From positions 1,475,001-1,539,000 of the forward strand of contig NZ_OY728607.1 of assembly GCF_963422225.1 (NCBI RefSeq): a stretch of 64,000 nt of DNA. The letters are read 5' to 3'. The notes beneath the pieces are model-generated. The model was not told the DNA's origin and did not search any database. It worked only from the letters and a program-made list of their open reading frames with translations. Positions within the stretch are counted from its first letter, which is position 1, and each line of letters starts with the position of its first letter. This DNA comes from Candidatus Trichorickettsia mobilis. Its GTDB lineage: Bacteria; Pseudomonadota; Alphaproteobacteria; Rickettsiales; Rickettsiaceae. The position numbers and the translations under genes are program-made. Shown piece by piece: positions 29,374 to 37,603 of this stretch.

Positions 29374-29402
29374 TATATATGTTTAATTTAATTTAGTTCA
29401 AG
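29374..29402 (-). promoter_or_regulatory. probable RpoH (sigma32) promoter of groES-groEL
   Basis: On the minus strand, CTTGAA (complement of 29397-29402) is followed after 15 bases by CATATATA (29374-29381). The sigma32 consensus is CTTGAA with a CCCCATNT-type minus-10. The minus-35 is exact and the minus-10 keeps CATAT. The position about 32 bases before the groES start fits. No CIRCE element is seen. Confidence 0.55.
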
Positions 29403-29420
29403 AGAAGGTAATAAAGTTTT

Positions 29421-30296
29421 TTATAATAATTTTGCTAATTCCTGTTCGTAATAATTTATAATTTGTTCTAAATTAGCATTATTGAACCATTTTGATAATA
29501 AATACTTTAGGTAGTAACTACACTTAGCTTGTATAGTTTTAAGTTCATTGCTTAAGGCTAGAAGTAAACTAGATTTATAACTTTGGCAAAATTCTGGATT
29601 AGTTTGAACAAAATTTAAAATTGCTCGTAAATTATTGTAAGTTTCAAACATCAACTGGGCTTCGGACTTAGTAATATTTTCTGTAATTGAGATCACTTCA
29701 TCAATAAAAGCAAATTTACTATATTGCGCACATCTAAGTGACAAAGACATATTGCAATTATATACTAGATCATCTGCTCCATTAATCTGTTCTAGTAGCT
29801 TAAGTCTAACTAAAGAAGCTGACAATCCTACATTACGTGAGGCTTGCGGACTATGCTCTAAAATTTCTTTGATTGGACAAGTTCTGACTTGTATGTAAGA
29901 AGGTCTATTAGAAGATTTCGTCTCTGAGAAACTAGTGCTGCTCCGCCCAATTGCGACGGATGCCGTCATTGTTTCACAACAATTGATTAATTTGATAGTC
30001 GATTCAGGTTGCAAAATCTCGAAACCTTGTACAAAATGTACATAATCACCATCGACTAAATTAATCGCTTTATTAAGACTGAGAGCTGGACCAATATTTT
30101 GCTGTGAAATAATTGTTGTTTTTGGTAATGTAGCTATACTTTGTTTTAATATTTTTAGTGAATTATCAGTTGAGCCGTCATCAATAAAAATAAATTCACG
30201 ACGAAAATTACCGACAATACTTTGTAATGAATGTACTAATTTTTGAATATTATTTTCATTGTTGAAAATTAGTACGACATAACTACATTTTAACAT
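29421..30296 (-). CDS. GT2-family glycosyltransferase
   Basis: The 291-residue protein begins with a GT-A fold: CSYVVLIFNNENNIQKLVHSL, EFIFIDDGSTDNSLKIL, and NIGPALSLNKAINLVDGDYVHFVQG, where the usual DxD is reduced to DGD. It has no membrane segment. It probably transfers a sugar to an envelope glycan; donor and acceptor are unknown. It lies upstream of groES on the same strand but has its own 5' region, divergent from holC. Confidence 0.8.
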   Translation of the reverse strand: MLKCSYVVLIFNNENNIQKLVHSLQSIVGNFRREFIFIDDGSTDNSLKILKQSIATLPKTTIISQQNIGPALSLNKAINLVDGDYVHFVQGFEILQPESTIKLINCCETMTASVAIGRSSTSFSETKSSNRPSYIQVRTCPIKEILEHSPQASRNVGLSASLVRLKLLEQINGADDLVYNCNMSLSLRCAQYSKFAFIDEVISITENITKSEAQLMFETYNNLRAILNFVQTNPEFCQSYKSSLLLALSNELKTIQAKCSYYLKYLLSKWFNNANLEQIINYYEQELAKLL

Positions 30297-30320
30297 ATTT
30301 TTTAATTAAACCAGGTTACT

Positions 30321-30803
30321 ATGGCACAATGTAGCGTGTATCACACTATGCATAATGCAATTGAAAAAACAGTGTGCATCTTAGTGGAAAAATGTTACCA
30401 CAGCAATTTGAAAGTAGTGGTGCTGATGCCTAATCTTGAGCGGCAAGAACATTTAAACAAATTATTATGGACTTACTCACAAAAACAATTTATCCCGCAC
30501 GGTAGTAAACTTGATCCATTGCCCCACTTGCAACCAGTTTATATCACGGATGAATTTGTAAATCCAAATCAGGCTACGGTATTGATCTTGGTTGAGCCAG
30601 TAGCTAGCCAATTTTCTGCAATCTTGGGTGCTCAAATTGAGGATCATAATATTTTAAAATTTATTAGAATTTGTATAATATATAGTGATGCAGAGCAACA
30701 AGCTACTGCTGATATTCAAGAAATCACCACAAGTTTAGCAAATATTGGCTACATTATTGAAATATATGCACAAAGTGCCAATGGAAATTGGGTTGCAACA
30801 TAA
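30321..30803 (+). CDS. holC: DNA polymerase III chi subunit HolC
   Basis: The 160-residue protein resembles chi, which links the clamp loader to single-strand DNA-binding protein. The HolC pattern is seen in VYHTMHNAIEKTVCILVEKCYHSNLKVVVLMPN, LLWTYSQKQFIPHGSKL, QPVYITDEFVNPNQATVLILVE and RICIIYSDAEQQATADIQEI. It is slightly longer than usual. It is divergent from the glycosyltransferase, with 24 bases between the starts. Confidence 0.85.
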   Translation: MAQCSVYHTMHNAIEKTVCILVEKCYHSNLKVVVLMPNLERQEHLNKLLWTYSQKQFIPHGSKLDPLPHLQPVYITDEFVNPNQATVLILVEPVASQFSAILGAQIEDHNILKFIRICIIYSDAEQQATADIQEITTSLANIGYIIEIYAQSANGNWVAT

Positions 30804-30966
30804 GCTTGTCTTCAATTATAAATTGTTATTAGTTTAATATTAACTTATTTGGTAGTGACAGCGTAAAAAAAACTTGTTTAAATTGATTATTTGCTTTAGT
30901 TTCTGCTTATGATCTTAGATTACCAAACTAAGAACAATAATTCCCTCAATATTTAAAAGGTTTTTT

Positions 30967-31182
30967 ATGAGTACAGCTAAAAAAGTAGGTAACGTTAAGT
31001 GGTTTAACGCAGCAAAAGGTTTTGGATTTATTCAGCCAGAAGACGGCAGCAAGGATGTGTTTGTACATATATCAGCTGTGGAAGCTGCTGGAATTCGTAG
31101 TCTTGATGAAGGTCAACGTATAGGTTTTGATACAGAAGATAATAGAGGTAAGCTTTCTGCTATTAATCTTCAACTTAAATAG
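30967..31182 (+). CDS. cspA: cold-shock family RNA/DNA-binding protein
   Basis: The 71-residue protein is a single cold-shock domain with both RNP motifs: [17 protein letters not shown] (RNP1 KGFGFI) and [10 protein letters not shown] (RNP2). It binds single-stranded nucleic acid and acts as an RNA chaperone. The 163-base leader before the ATG may contain cold-responsive structure, as in other csp genes, but I see no clear element. AAAAGG precedes the ATG. Confidence 0.95.
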   Translation: MSTAKKVGNVKWFNAAKGFGFIQPEDGSKDVFVHISAVEAAGIRSLDEGQRIGFDTEDNRGKLSAINLQLK

Positions 31183-31368
31183 ATAATAAATGAGTTTCGG
31201 GTTAAGTAAGATTTAAGTCATTTGAAAATTGATGCTTTTATTATTAGTGACCCGTTTCAGGTAGAAATGTTTGCGAAATCTAGAGAATTCTATTTCACTC
31301 TTTCAAAATCCTTGTCCATAATCATGACTGTCCGAAGTTGAATTAAAAACACCGATGTCATCACGATT

Positions 31369-31554
31369 GTAAGCGTTCACAGGTTTTTATGATTGAACGC
31401 AAGTCAGCGCCTTACAAAGCTATAACCACCGTCTGAGCTGAGGAGTGGAACGACGAGGCAATCCAGAAAATAGCTAAAAAACATTGATTTCAACTGGATT
31501 GCTTCGTCGTTTCACTCCTCGCAATGACGATTTTTTAATCCGTAAACACTCACT
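31369..31554. repeat. palindromic repeat, GTAAGCGTTCACGG family, copy 2
   Basis: It opens GTAAGCGTTCAC and closes ATCCGTAAACACTCAC. The interior is a long hairpin made of GGAACGACGAGGCAATCCAG and CTGGATTGCTTCGTCGTTTC. A related fragment follows at 31600-31728. The whole 31183-31810 gap is repeat-derived and I find no gene in it. Confidence 0.8.
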
Positions 31555-31599
31555 CACGGCTCAAGTAGGGATCTAGTTTTTTTTCTCATCTTAGCTGGT

Positions 31600-31728
31600 A
31601 GAGTGTTTACTGTTTTTAGAAAAAGTCGTCATAGATTTTGTTAAAAATCGAAGCAATCCAGTCTTTATCAGCACTTTGGGCTGATTCCTAGATTGCATCA
31701 AGAGCTTGCCACTTCCCGCAATGACGGC
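31600..31728. repeat. fragment of a GTAAGCGTTCACGG-family repeat
   Basis: TGTTTACTGTTTTTAGAAAA begins it. It then shares CAATCCAGTCTTTATCAGC and GGGCTGATTCCTAGATTG with the fragment at 24711-24852, and ends CGCAATGACGGC. Confidence 0.55.
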
Positions 31729-31810
31729 ATGAGAATGTCAACTAATGTTCGATTTTAAGAGCTGTGTAACCCCGTCCGCTGAGATATTTGATAGCCAAAT
31801 AATGCAGTTA

Positions 31811-33013
31811 TCAGTCAGTTAAGTTAATGTGGCTTCCAGCAGCAAAGCCTGATGACCATGCCCATTGAAAATTATAGCCACCAAGCCAGCCAGTTACGTC
31901 GACTACTTCTCCTATGAAAAATAAGTTGGGAACTTTAATGGATTCCATAGTTTTTGAGGATAATTCATTAGTATCAATCCCTCCAGAAGTAACTTCGGCT
32001 TTTTGGTAGCCTTCACTATCACTTATTGGCACTTGAAAATTATGTAATGATTTTGCAATAAATAATAATTGCTCCTTCTTAAGATCAGTAATAGCTTTAT
32101 TAAAATTAGTATTTGATAAAGCTAAATTATCAACCAGACGGTTTGTGAGATGGTTTTTTAGATAATTAGTGAGAGTTTGTTTATTGTTTTTATCTTTGAT
32201 CAATGCTTGTTCTAGATCAAAATCTGGTAGTAAATTAATAAAAATTTCTTCGTCTGTTAGTTGCTCTAAATATGATGAAATTTGTAAAATCGCTGGCCCA
32301 CTTAGGCCTTTATGGGTAAACAAAATATTTTCAGTAAAACTAGTGTTTTTATAAGTTACTACTGAATGATTTGAAATCCCGCTCAATTTTATAAATAATT
32401 CTCTTTGTTTTTCTGCAACTATTAGCGGCACTAGAGCTGGTTTGCTTGGAATAAGTTTTAGTCCAAATTTCTCAGCTATGCGATAACCAAAATCACTAGC
32501 CCCTATTTTGGGAATTGATAATCCACCAGTAGCGATGATCAGAGCGTTACTTACAAAAACACCATGATCGCTATCTATTGTAAAATAATCGCTTTTAAAA
32601 ACATCTATGATATTGCAGGCTAATTTTATATCAACTTGATATTTTTTGCATAGATCTAACAACATCTCAATGATTTGTTTTGAGGAGCCATCACAAAATA
32701 ATTGTCCTAAAGTTTTTTCATGATAGGCGATATTATAAGATTTAACCAAATTGATAAAGTCGTATTGAGTATAGCTTGCTAGGGCAGATTTAATAAAATG
32801 AGGATTTTGACAAATAAAATTGTTACTACTGGTGTGCAAGTTAGTAAAATTGCATCTACCGCCACCGGATATCCTTATTTTTTCACCAATTTTGTTGGTA
32901 TGTTCGATAATTAATGTTCGCTTACCTCTTTGGCCGGCATAAATTGCTGCCATTAAACCGGCGGCACCAGCTCCTACGACAATTACGTCATATTTATTAT
33001 CGGATTTCTTCAC
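31811..33013 (-). CDS. HI0933-family FAD-dependent flavoprotein
   Basis: The 400-residue protein has an N-terminal dinucleotide-binding motif DVIVVGAGAAGLMAAIYAGQRG and IGEKIRISGGGRCNFTN. Later motifs are ALIIATGGLSIPKIGASDFGYRIA and the C-terminal VPNLFFIGEVVDVTGWLGGYNFQWAWSSGFAAG. This is the HI0933/YhiN family of NAD(P)/FAD oxidoreductases, whose physiological substrate is not established for most members. It is complete and cytoplasmic. Confidence 0.9.
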   Translation of the reverse strand: MKKSDNKYDVIVVGAGAAGLMAAIYAGQRGKRTLIIEHTNKIGEKIRISGGGRCNFTNLHTSSNNFICQNPHFIKSALASYTQYDFINLVKSYNIAYHEKTLGQLFCDGSSKQIIEMLLDLCKKYQVDIKLACNIIDVFKSDYFTIDSDHGVFVSNALIIATGGLSIPKIGASDFGYRIAEKFGLKLIPSKPALVPLIVAEKQRELFIKLSGISNHSVVTYKNTSFTENILFTHKGLSGPAILQISSYLEQLTDEEIFINLLPDFDLEQALIKDKNNKQTLTNYLKNHLTNRLVDNLALSNTNFNKAITDLKKEQLLFIAKSLHNFQVPISDSEGYQKAEVTSGGIDTNELSSKTMESIKVPNLFFIGEVVDVTGWLGGYNFQWAWSSGFAAGSHINLTD

Positions 33014-33210
33014 AGAACCTAGCTCTGATTTAAAAAAGGTTGAGGATAATGGAGCAAATAAATTTTATAAAATTATAGTAGTTGTGAATTATGAATATTA
33101 ATCGATATCTATATCTCAGTTACAATCAGATTATAAGTTCAAAATCTTCTTTTTCTGGAGTAAGACTAAAAATAGAATATTATAATTGTAAGTATCAAAG
33201 GTTTATCATT

Positions 33211-33912
33211 ATGAAAATTATCAACTTAATGTTTTTACTACTAATTCTAACTTTTCCTAATATTACCTTGGCTACAGAAAAATTAAAGACAAATAATGCT
33301 AAAAATACGATAGCTCATATGCAAAATAAACCTAAACTACTATTCCTAGCAGGAAGTGCTCGCAAAGATTCTGTAAATAAAATGCTTGCATACAGCGCCT
33401 TTGAAATTGCTAAGGCCGCAGGAGCTGATGTAACCTTTATTAATTTAAAAGATTATCCTTTACCAATTTATGACGGCGATCTGGAATCGCAGCAAGGCTT
33501 ACCTAAAAAAGCTATTGCACTCAAGAAAATATTTGCTGATCATGATGGAATTTTTATTGCTTCACCAGAATATAATAGTTCGATCCCACCATTGTTAAAA
33601 AATACTTTGGATTGGGTATCTAGGAGTAACGAAGAAAATGAACCTGCTAATAGAGTTTACAACAATAAAATAGTGGCTCTAGCTTCTGCTTCTCCTGGCG
33701 GTTTAGGTGGTGGGCGAGGTCTTGTCCCTTTGCAAATGATGTTGAGTAATATTGGTGTGATTGTGTTGCCTAAAAAAATTAGCATTTCAAAAGCATATGA
33801 TAAATTTAACAAAGAAGGTTTGTTGACTAATACTGAAAATTATCAAGAACTTACGGAGGTGGTGATGGATTTTATTCGTATAACTACGGCTATAAAGAAT
33901 AGTTGGCAGTGA
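33211..33912 (+). CDS. NADPH-dependent FMN reductase family protein with signal peptide
   Basis: From ATG 33211 the protein is 233 residues. Residues 1-21 (MKIINLMFLLLILTFPNITLA) look like a Sec signal peptide. A flavodoxin-like FMN reductase domain follows: LLFLAGSARKDSVNKMLAYSA, YPLPIYDGDLE, GIFIASPEYNSSIPPLLKNTLDWVSR and ASASPGGLGGGRGLVPLQ. The family normally works in the cytoplasm with NADPH, so the leader is unexpected. The frame extends upstream to 33091, but that part is not family-like. Confidence 0.85.
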   Translation: MKIINLMFLLLILTFPNITLATEKLKTNNAKNTIAHMQNKPKLLFLAGSARKDSVNKMLAYSAFEIAKAAGADVTFINLKDYPLPIYDGDLESQQGLPKKAIALKKIFADHDGIFIASPEYNSSIPPLLKNTLDWVSRSNEENEPANRVYNNKIVALASASPGGLGGGRGLVPLQMMLSNIGVIVLPKKISISKAYDKFNKEGLLTNTENYQELTEVVMDFIRITTAIKNSWQ

Positions 33913-33933
33913 AAGGGTATTATTTTCCGTAAT

Positions 33934-34203
33934 TTACTTCCATAAGTACTTCATTATCAGAATGGTAGAAACCAAAATGAGAGTTGATAACTCAGCTGCA
34001 ATGAGAGGTATTGATTTTATGATTATTCCGTAGCTCAACCATAATATTAGACTAATCCAATAAATTATATACATTGTGAATGAGATATCTTGTACAGAAT
34101 GAGATTTCCATATTTTGATAACTTGCGGTAAAAAAGAAATTGTGCCTAATGCAGCGGCAGCAAATCCTAAAAATTCTTGATAAACTAATATATATTCTAA
34201 AAT
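33934..34203 (-). CDS. SemiSWEET/PQ-loop transporter with 5' end replaced by an IS
   Basis: The core EFLGFAAAALGTISFLPQVIKIWKSHSVQDISFTMYIIYWISLILWLSYGIIIKSIPLI is a three-helix PQ-loop SemiSWEET unit, which dimerises to carry sugars or related small molecules. An IS5-type element starts at 34205, immediately at its 5' end, and no ATG remains before the conserved part. The frame stays open into the IS and reaches TTG codons up to 34254, so a fused N terminus (LVNEFRKRS...) read from IS sequence is possible. Otherwise the gene is silenced. Confidence 0.75.
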   Translation of the reverse strand: MLEYILVYQEFLGFAAAALGTISFLPQVIKIWKSHSVQDISFTMYIIYWISLILWLSYGIIIKSIPLIAAELSTLILVSTILIMKYLWK

Positions 34204-34204
34204 A

Positions 34205-35110
34205 GACCTCTTTCGAAACTCATTTACCAAGCTCCCAATTATATAAACCAGCAATTAAATTGAACCTAAGACCAAATCTTTTGCGTCTATTTCGATATTT
34301 ATCAGCAATTATTTTAAAACGCTTTAACATACCGATAACATTTTCATTTAATACTCTGTCACTTGCTAAACTTCTATTATTTTTCTTATCTTCTTTAGTT
34401 AAAGCATTCTTTTTACTCTTTTTCTTTGGTAGCTCAGAATTTGTATGAATCTTCTGTAAGCCTTGATAACCAGTATCAGTAATCACTTTAACCTCAGGCA
34501 GTATAAGGGTTCTTGATTCTTTAAATAATTTAAAATCATGACGCTTACCATTGGAAAAAGAAGTGCATATGACTCGTTTGCTTTTCTTATCTACTACTAT
34601 TTGAGTCTTTAACGTATGTCTTTTCTTTTTACCTGAGTAATAGTATTTCTGTTTTTTTGGGGTCGCTCTATAGGGCTTTCTGTAGCATCTATTAAAACTA
34701 ATTCATACTCCATACCGCTTTTAACTAGAGCCTTCTTACCTGGAAGAGCAAAATCCGGATGTTTTATTAGAGTGTCTTCAACAAAACGAATTGTTTTAAA
34801 TGCACTGCTTTCGCTAACTCCATAATTCTTAGCTATATGAAAATAGGTACGGTATTCCCTTAAATATTCAAGTGTCATTAATAGGCTGTCTTCCATACTA
34901 AGACTAGCTCTTCTGCCACCTTGGTACCTCCTATTTATTTGTTTCTCTGTCTTTAAAATCCCTACCATCTTTTCAAATGTACTATTTCTTACCCCTGTTA
35001 ATCTTCTAAAATGCTCTTCCGATAAAATGCTTAAATTTTTATATCTCATATAGTTCTAAATTAAGTAAATTCGACTTTATAACATATTTAGTCCAGTTTC
35101 GAAAGAGGTC
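34205..35110 (-). mobile_element. IS5-type insertion sequence, complete
   Basis: The 906-bp element has perfect 16-bp terminal inverted repeats GACCTCTTTCGAAACT and is flanked by TA on both sides (34203-34204 and 35111-35112). The flanking TA fits the TA target duplication of IS5 relatives such as the IS427 group. It encodes one transposase in two frames. Its ends closely resemble those of the RPE1 and GACCTC-ended elements elsewhere in the window. Confidence 0.92.
34220..35049 (-). CDS. IS5-type DDE transposase, expressed through a -1 frameshift
   Basis: The first frame (34609-35049) carries the N-terminal helix-turn-helix region and the first catalytic Asp in LVLIDATESPIERPQ. The second frame continues QKYYYSGKKKRHTLK, then the second Asp in VITDTGYQG and Glu in VLNENVIG, and ends at 34220. 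The overlap contains the classic slippery heptamer A-AAA-AAC (A run complementary to 34652-34658). A -1 slip there joins the frames exactly where the family sequence continues. So the gene is probably functional and not broken. Confidence 0.88.
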
Positions 35111-35111
35111 T

Positions 35112-35292
35112 AATAAAGTTCATTATAAATAAATCTCAGCTTAATTAAAATTATAAGTTTATCGTAGCACATAAATTATTGCAAAAGTAACAATTTTTAA
35201 AATATAAAGGTAGTGACTTTTTTTGATGCTGCGACTTGAGTCAAATTTTGACAACAAAATTATAAACCAGATATAGTTTGCAAGAGGTCTAA
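35112..35292. repeat. decayed GACCTC-ended element next to the IS
   Basis: AAAGGTAGTGACTTT at about 35211 and TCAAATTTTGACAACAAAATT, AACCAG...TAGTTT, ending GCAAGAGGTCTA at 35292, resemble parts of 26984-27090 and 22148-22223. The remaining bases to 35488 show nothing I can name beyond the dnaX upstream region. Confidence 0.45.
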
Positions 35293-35488
35293 TTTAGTAG
35301 ACAGCCCCTTGTTTAGCTTTATACTTAATAACATTCAATTATTTATCAGTTTGCGCTTGCTTGTTAAACATAAAATGACTATTTTTGATTTGCTAGTGGC
35401 GGGCATGAACTTTATTCAGGTGGTCAGGTTCGAAAGAAAGCAGCCAAAATAAAATTAGTGGGTCGCTGCTAGCGTTACTATAAATCTT

Positions 35489-36658
35489 ATGATTACATCT
35501 ACATCATACATTTCTCTTGCCAAAAAATATCGACCAACAAAATTTACCGAACTTCTTGCTCAAGATGCATTAACTAAAATTTTAAGTTATGCCATCCAAC
35601 ATAATCGCCTTGCTCAAAGCTATTTACTGACGGGGATTAGAGGAGTAGGTAAAACCAGCTCAGCACGCATTATTGCTAAAACAATTAACTGTACTGCTCA
35701 AATGGTGGAACAAGAGCAGGTAGTACCTTGTGGTTGTTGCCAGAATTGTCAAGGATTTTTAAATAATACGCACCCAGATATTATCGAGATTGATGCTGCA
35801 AGCAGAACAAGTGTTGATGATATACGAGAAATAATAAGTAGTAGTGAATACAAACCTCTACTTGCCAAGTATAAAGTATTTATTATTGATGAAGTGCATA
35901 TGCTGTCTAAGAGTGCATTCAGTGCTTTGCTTAAGACATTAGAAGAACCTCCAGCACATGTTATTTTTATTTTTGCTACTACTGAAGTGCAAAAAATTCC
36001 ACTTACGATTATCTCAAGATGTCAGAGATATGATTTACGTCGATTTACTTTTAATGAAATACAACAGCTGCTACAACAAATTGTAAAACAGGAAAATTTA
36101 TATTTATCGCAGGATGCAGTAAATACAATAGCGCATTTGGCAGAAGGCTCTGCTAGGGATGCTATTACTATATTAGATCAGGCAGCAAATTTATCTGATG
36201 GCAAACAGCACCAGCCAATTGATGCTGCAATGATCAATCAGATGTTGGGGTTAGTAACTACGCATAGTATAATTGAGATTTTGCAAAAAATTTTGCTGCA
36301 TGATTTAGGTGGGGCATTACAATTAGTAGAGTATTTGTATAATAAATCCATGGATTTAGAAAAATTAATTGCATCAATCAGTGATTTAATTGCTTATTGT
36401 TGTAAGCAAAAAATGCTCAAGCATTATTCCAGCCCTTTGTATGAGTCCTACCAGCAAGACATCAGCAATATATTAGCCGATGTTAGTTTATCTCAACTTA
36501 CCATTCTGTGGCAGATATTTAACAATGGGTTGCAAGATATAAGATCAGCACATAATTTACTCATTACTACTGAGATGTTAATAATTAAGGCAATTTACGC
36601 TCAAACTTTACCTAAGGCTGAAGATTTGGTCAGTCAGGAAGGTTTACCCAGGCGCTGA
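35489..36658 (+). CDS. dnaX: DNA polymerase III tau/gamma subunit, N-terminal (ATPase) part
   Basis: DnaX is the clamp-loader ATPase. The 389-residue frame has Walker A GIRGVGKTSSAR, zinc cysteines CGCCQNC, HPDIIEIDAAS, Walker B IIDEVHMLSKSAF, sensor TTEVQKIPLTIISRCQR and domain III up to about residue 375. It ends at a TGA (36656) two codons after CCC-AGG. The rest of DnaX continues in the next frame from about 36640 (VYPGAEQKTTNYRITDFLVFLYGQ...). A +1 shift at CCC would restore full length. Without it, a gamma-like product with all ATPase domains is made. Confidence 0.92.
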   Translation: MITSTSYISLAKKYRPTKFTELLAQDALTKILSYAIQHNRLAQSYLLTGIRGVGKTSSARIIAKTINCTAQMVEQEQVVPCGCCQNCQGFLNNTHPDIIEIDAASRTSVDDIREIISSSEYKPLLAKYKVFIIDEVHMLSKSAFSALLKTLEEPPAHVIFIFATTEVQKIPLTIISRCQRYDLRRFTFNEIQQLLQQIVKQENLYLSQDAVNTIAHLAEGSARDAITILDQAANLSDGKQHQPIDAAMINQMLGLVTTHSIIEILQKILLHDLGGALQLVEYLYNKSMDLEKLIASISDLIAYCCKQKMLKHYSSPLYESYQQDISNILADVSLSQLTILWQIFNNGLQDIRSAHNLLITTEMLIIKAIYAQTLPKAEDLVSQEGLPRR

Positions 36659-37157
36659 ACAAAAAACCACTAATTATAGAATAACAGATTTTTTGGTATT
36701 TCTATATGGACAGAATGAAATAGAAATTTATTATTTTTTATTAAATCAAGCGGAAATTAAGTGTTTTGATGATCTAAAGTTTGAGATAGCAATAAAAAGT
36801 AGACCTCCTCACAAATTCGCTTCTGAGAGAGGATTTGAAGGAGACACGGAACGGAGAACCGGAACGCACTTTAGGGTGCGTGAGGATTCGAGTACTGGAT
36901 CGACGTACAAATCATCCGCAGAAGTAGAGTTTGTGAGGAGGTCTAGTGTGAAACATGGTTTACTAAGTCATATTAGTCAATTACTATTTGCATGGACAGG
37001 GAAACAGTGGGATGTTGGTATTACTATACAACCCGAAATATTGACACTAAGAGATCAATTAATCAATGAAATAAAATTAGGTCGTGAGTGGAAGTTAATT
37101 ACTAGCCATTTTAGATCAGTTGAGATTACAGACATATTACTAAATTCGTTCAAATAA
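36642..37157 (+). pseudogene. dnaX: DnaX C-terminal part in a shifted frame, with RPE1 insert
   Basis: The frame reads VYPGAEQKTTNYRITDFLVF, LYGQNEIEIYYFLLNQAEI and CFDDLKFEIAIKS. It is then interrupted by 48 codons of RPE1, and resumes SVKHGLLSHISQLLFAWTGKQWDVGI and ends HFRSVEITDILLNSF. Without the insert this matches the C-terminal region of rickettsial DnaX. The piece is separated from the ATPase part by a +1 frame difference. It is expressed only if ribosomes shift or if the TTG at 36693 is used. It is either a decayed end or the tau-specific tail. Confidence 0.8.
36802..36943 (+). repeat. RPE1 palindromic element inserted in frame in dnaX
   Basis: The 142-bp element has ends GACCTCCTCACAAA and TTTGTGAGGAGGTC, flanked by TA. 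With one TA it adds 144 bases, exactly 48 codons. The insert peptide includes GFEGDTERRTGTHFRV and REDSSTGSTYKSSAEVEF, which is the RPE1 domain known from many Rickettsia proteins. It is the best-preserved copy in the window. Confidence 0.92.
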
Positions 37158-37174
37158 AGCAGGGTAGATAATTT

Positions 37175-37498
37175 ATGGTTAATTTAAATCAATTTGTAAA
37201 ACAAGCGCAAACTATGCAAAAGAAAATGCAGGAAATGCAAGAGCAGATGGCTGGTAAAGAGTATGAAGGAAAATCCGGTGGAGGGCTGGTAGCGATCAAG
37301 ATCAACGGGCGTGGAGAATGCTTAATGGTACGTATTGATGAATCTCTTACTAAAGTAGAAGAAAAAGAGATGTTAGAAGATCTGGTAGTCGCTGCTTTTA
37401 ATGATGCTAAACAAAAGTTTGACAGTGAGTCGCAAGATTCGTTGTCAAATACCTTCGGTGGCTTAAGTTTGCCGCCGGGATTCAAGATGCCTTTCTAA
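37175..37498 (+). CDS. ybaB: YbaB/EbfC nucleoid-associated protein
   Basis: The 107-residue protein has the YbaB/EbfC fold: N-terminal helix MVNLNQFVKQAQTMQKKMQEMQEQMAGKEYEG, GGGLVAIKINGRGECLMVRIDE, LEDLVVAAFNDAKQKF and the C-terminal GGLSLPPGFKMPF. It binds DNA as a dimer. It lies 18 bases after the dnaX tail and 22 bases before recR. That is the usual dnaX-ybaB-recR order. Confidence 0.95.
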   Translation: MVNLNQFVKQAQTMQKKMQEMQEQMAGKEYEGKSGGGLVAIKINGRGECLMVRIDESLTKVEEKEMLEDLVVAAFNDAKQKFDSESQDSLSNTFGGLSLPPGFKMPF

Positions 37499-37603
37499 TT
37501 ATGGTTGATTAAAAAGTATATGCGTAAAACAAATGAGGTAGAGCAGTTAATATACCTTTTTTCAAAATTACCAGGACTTGGGCAGCGTTCAAGTAGAAGG
37601 ATA

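Noticed and set aside
30804..30966. Riboswitch or thermosensor in the cspA leader
   Set aside because: The leader is long enough, but I see no conserved cold-box or defined structure.
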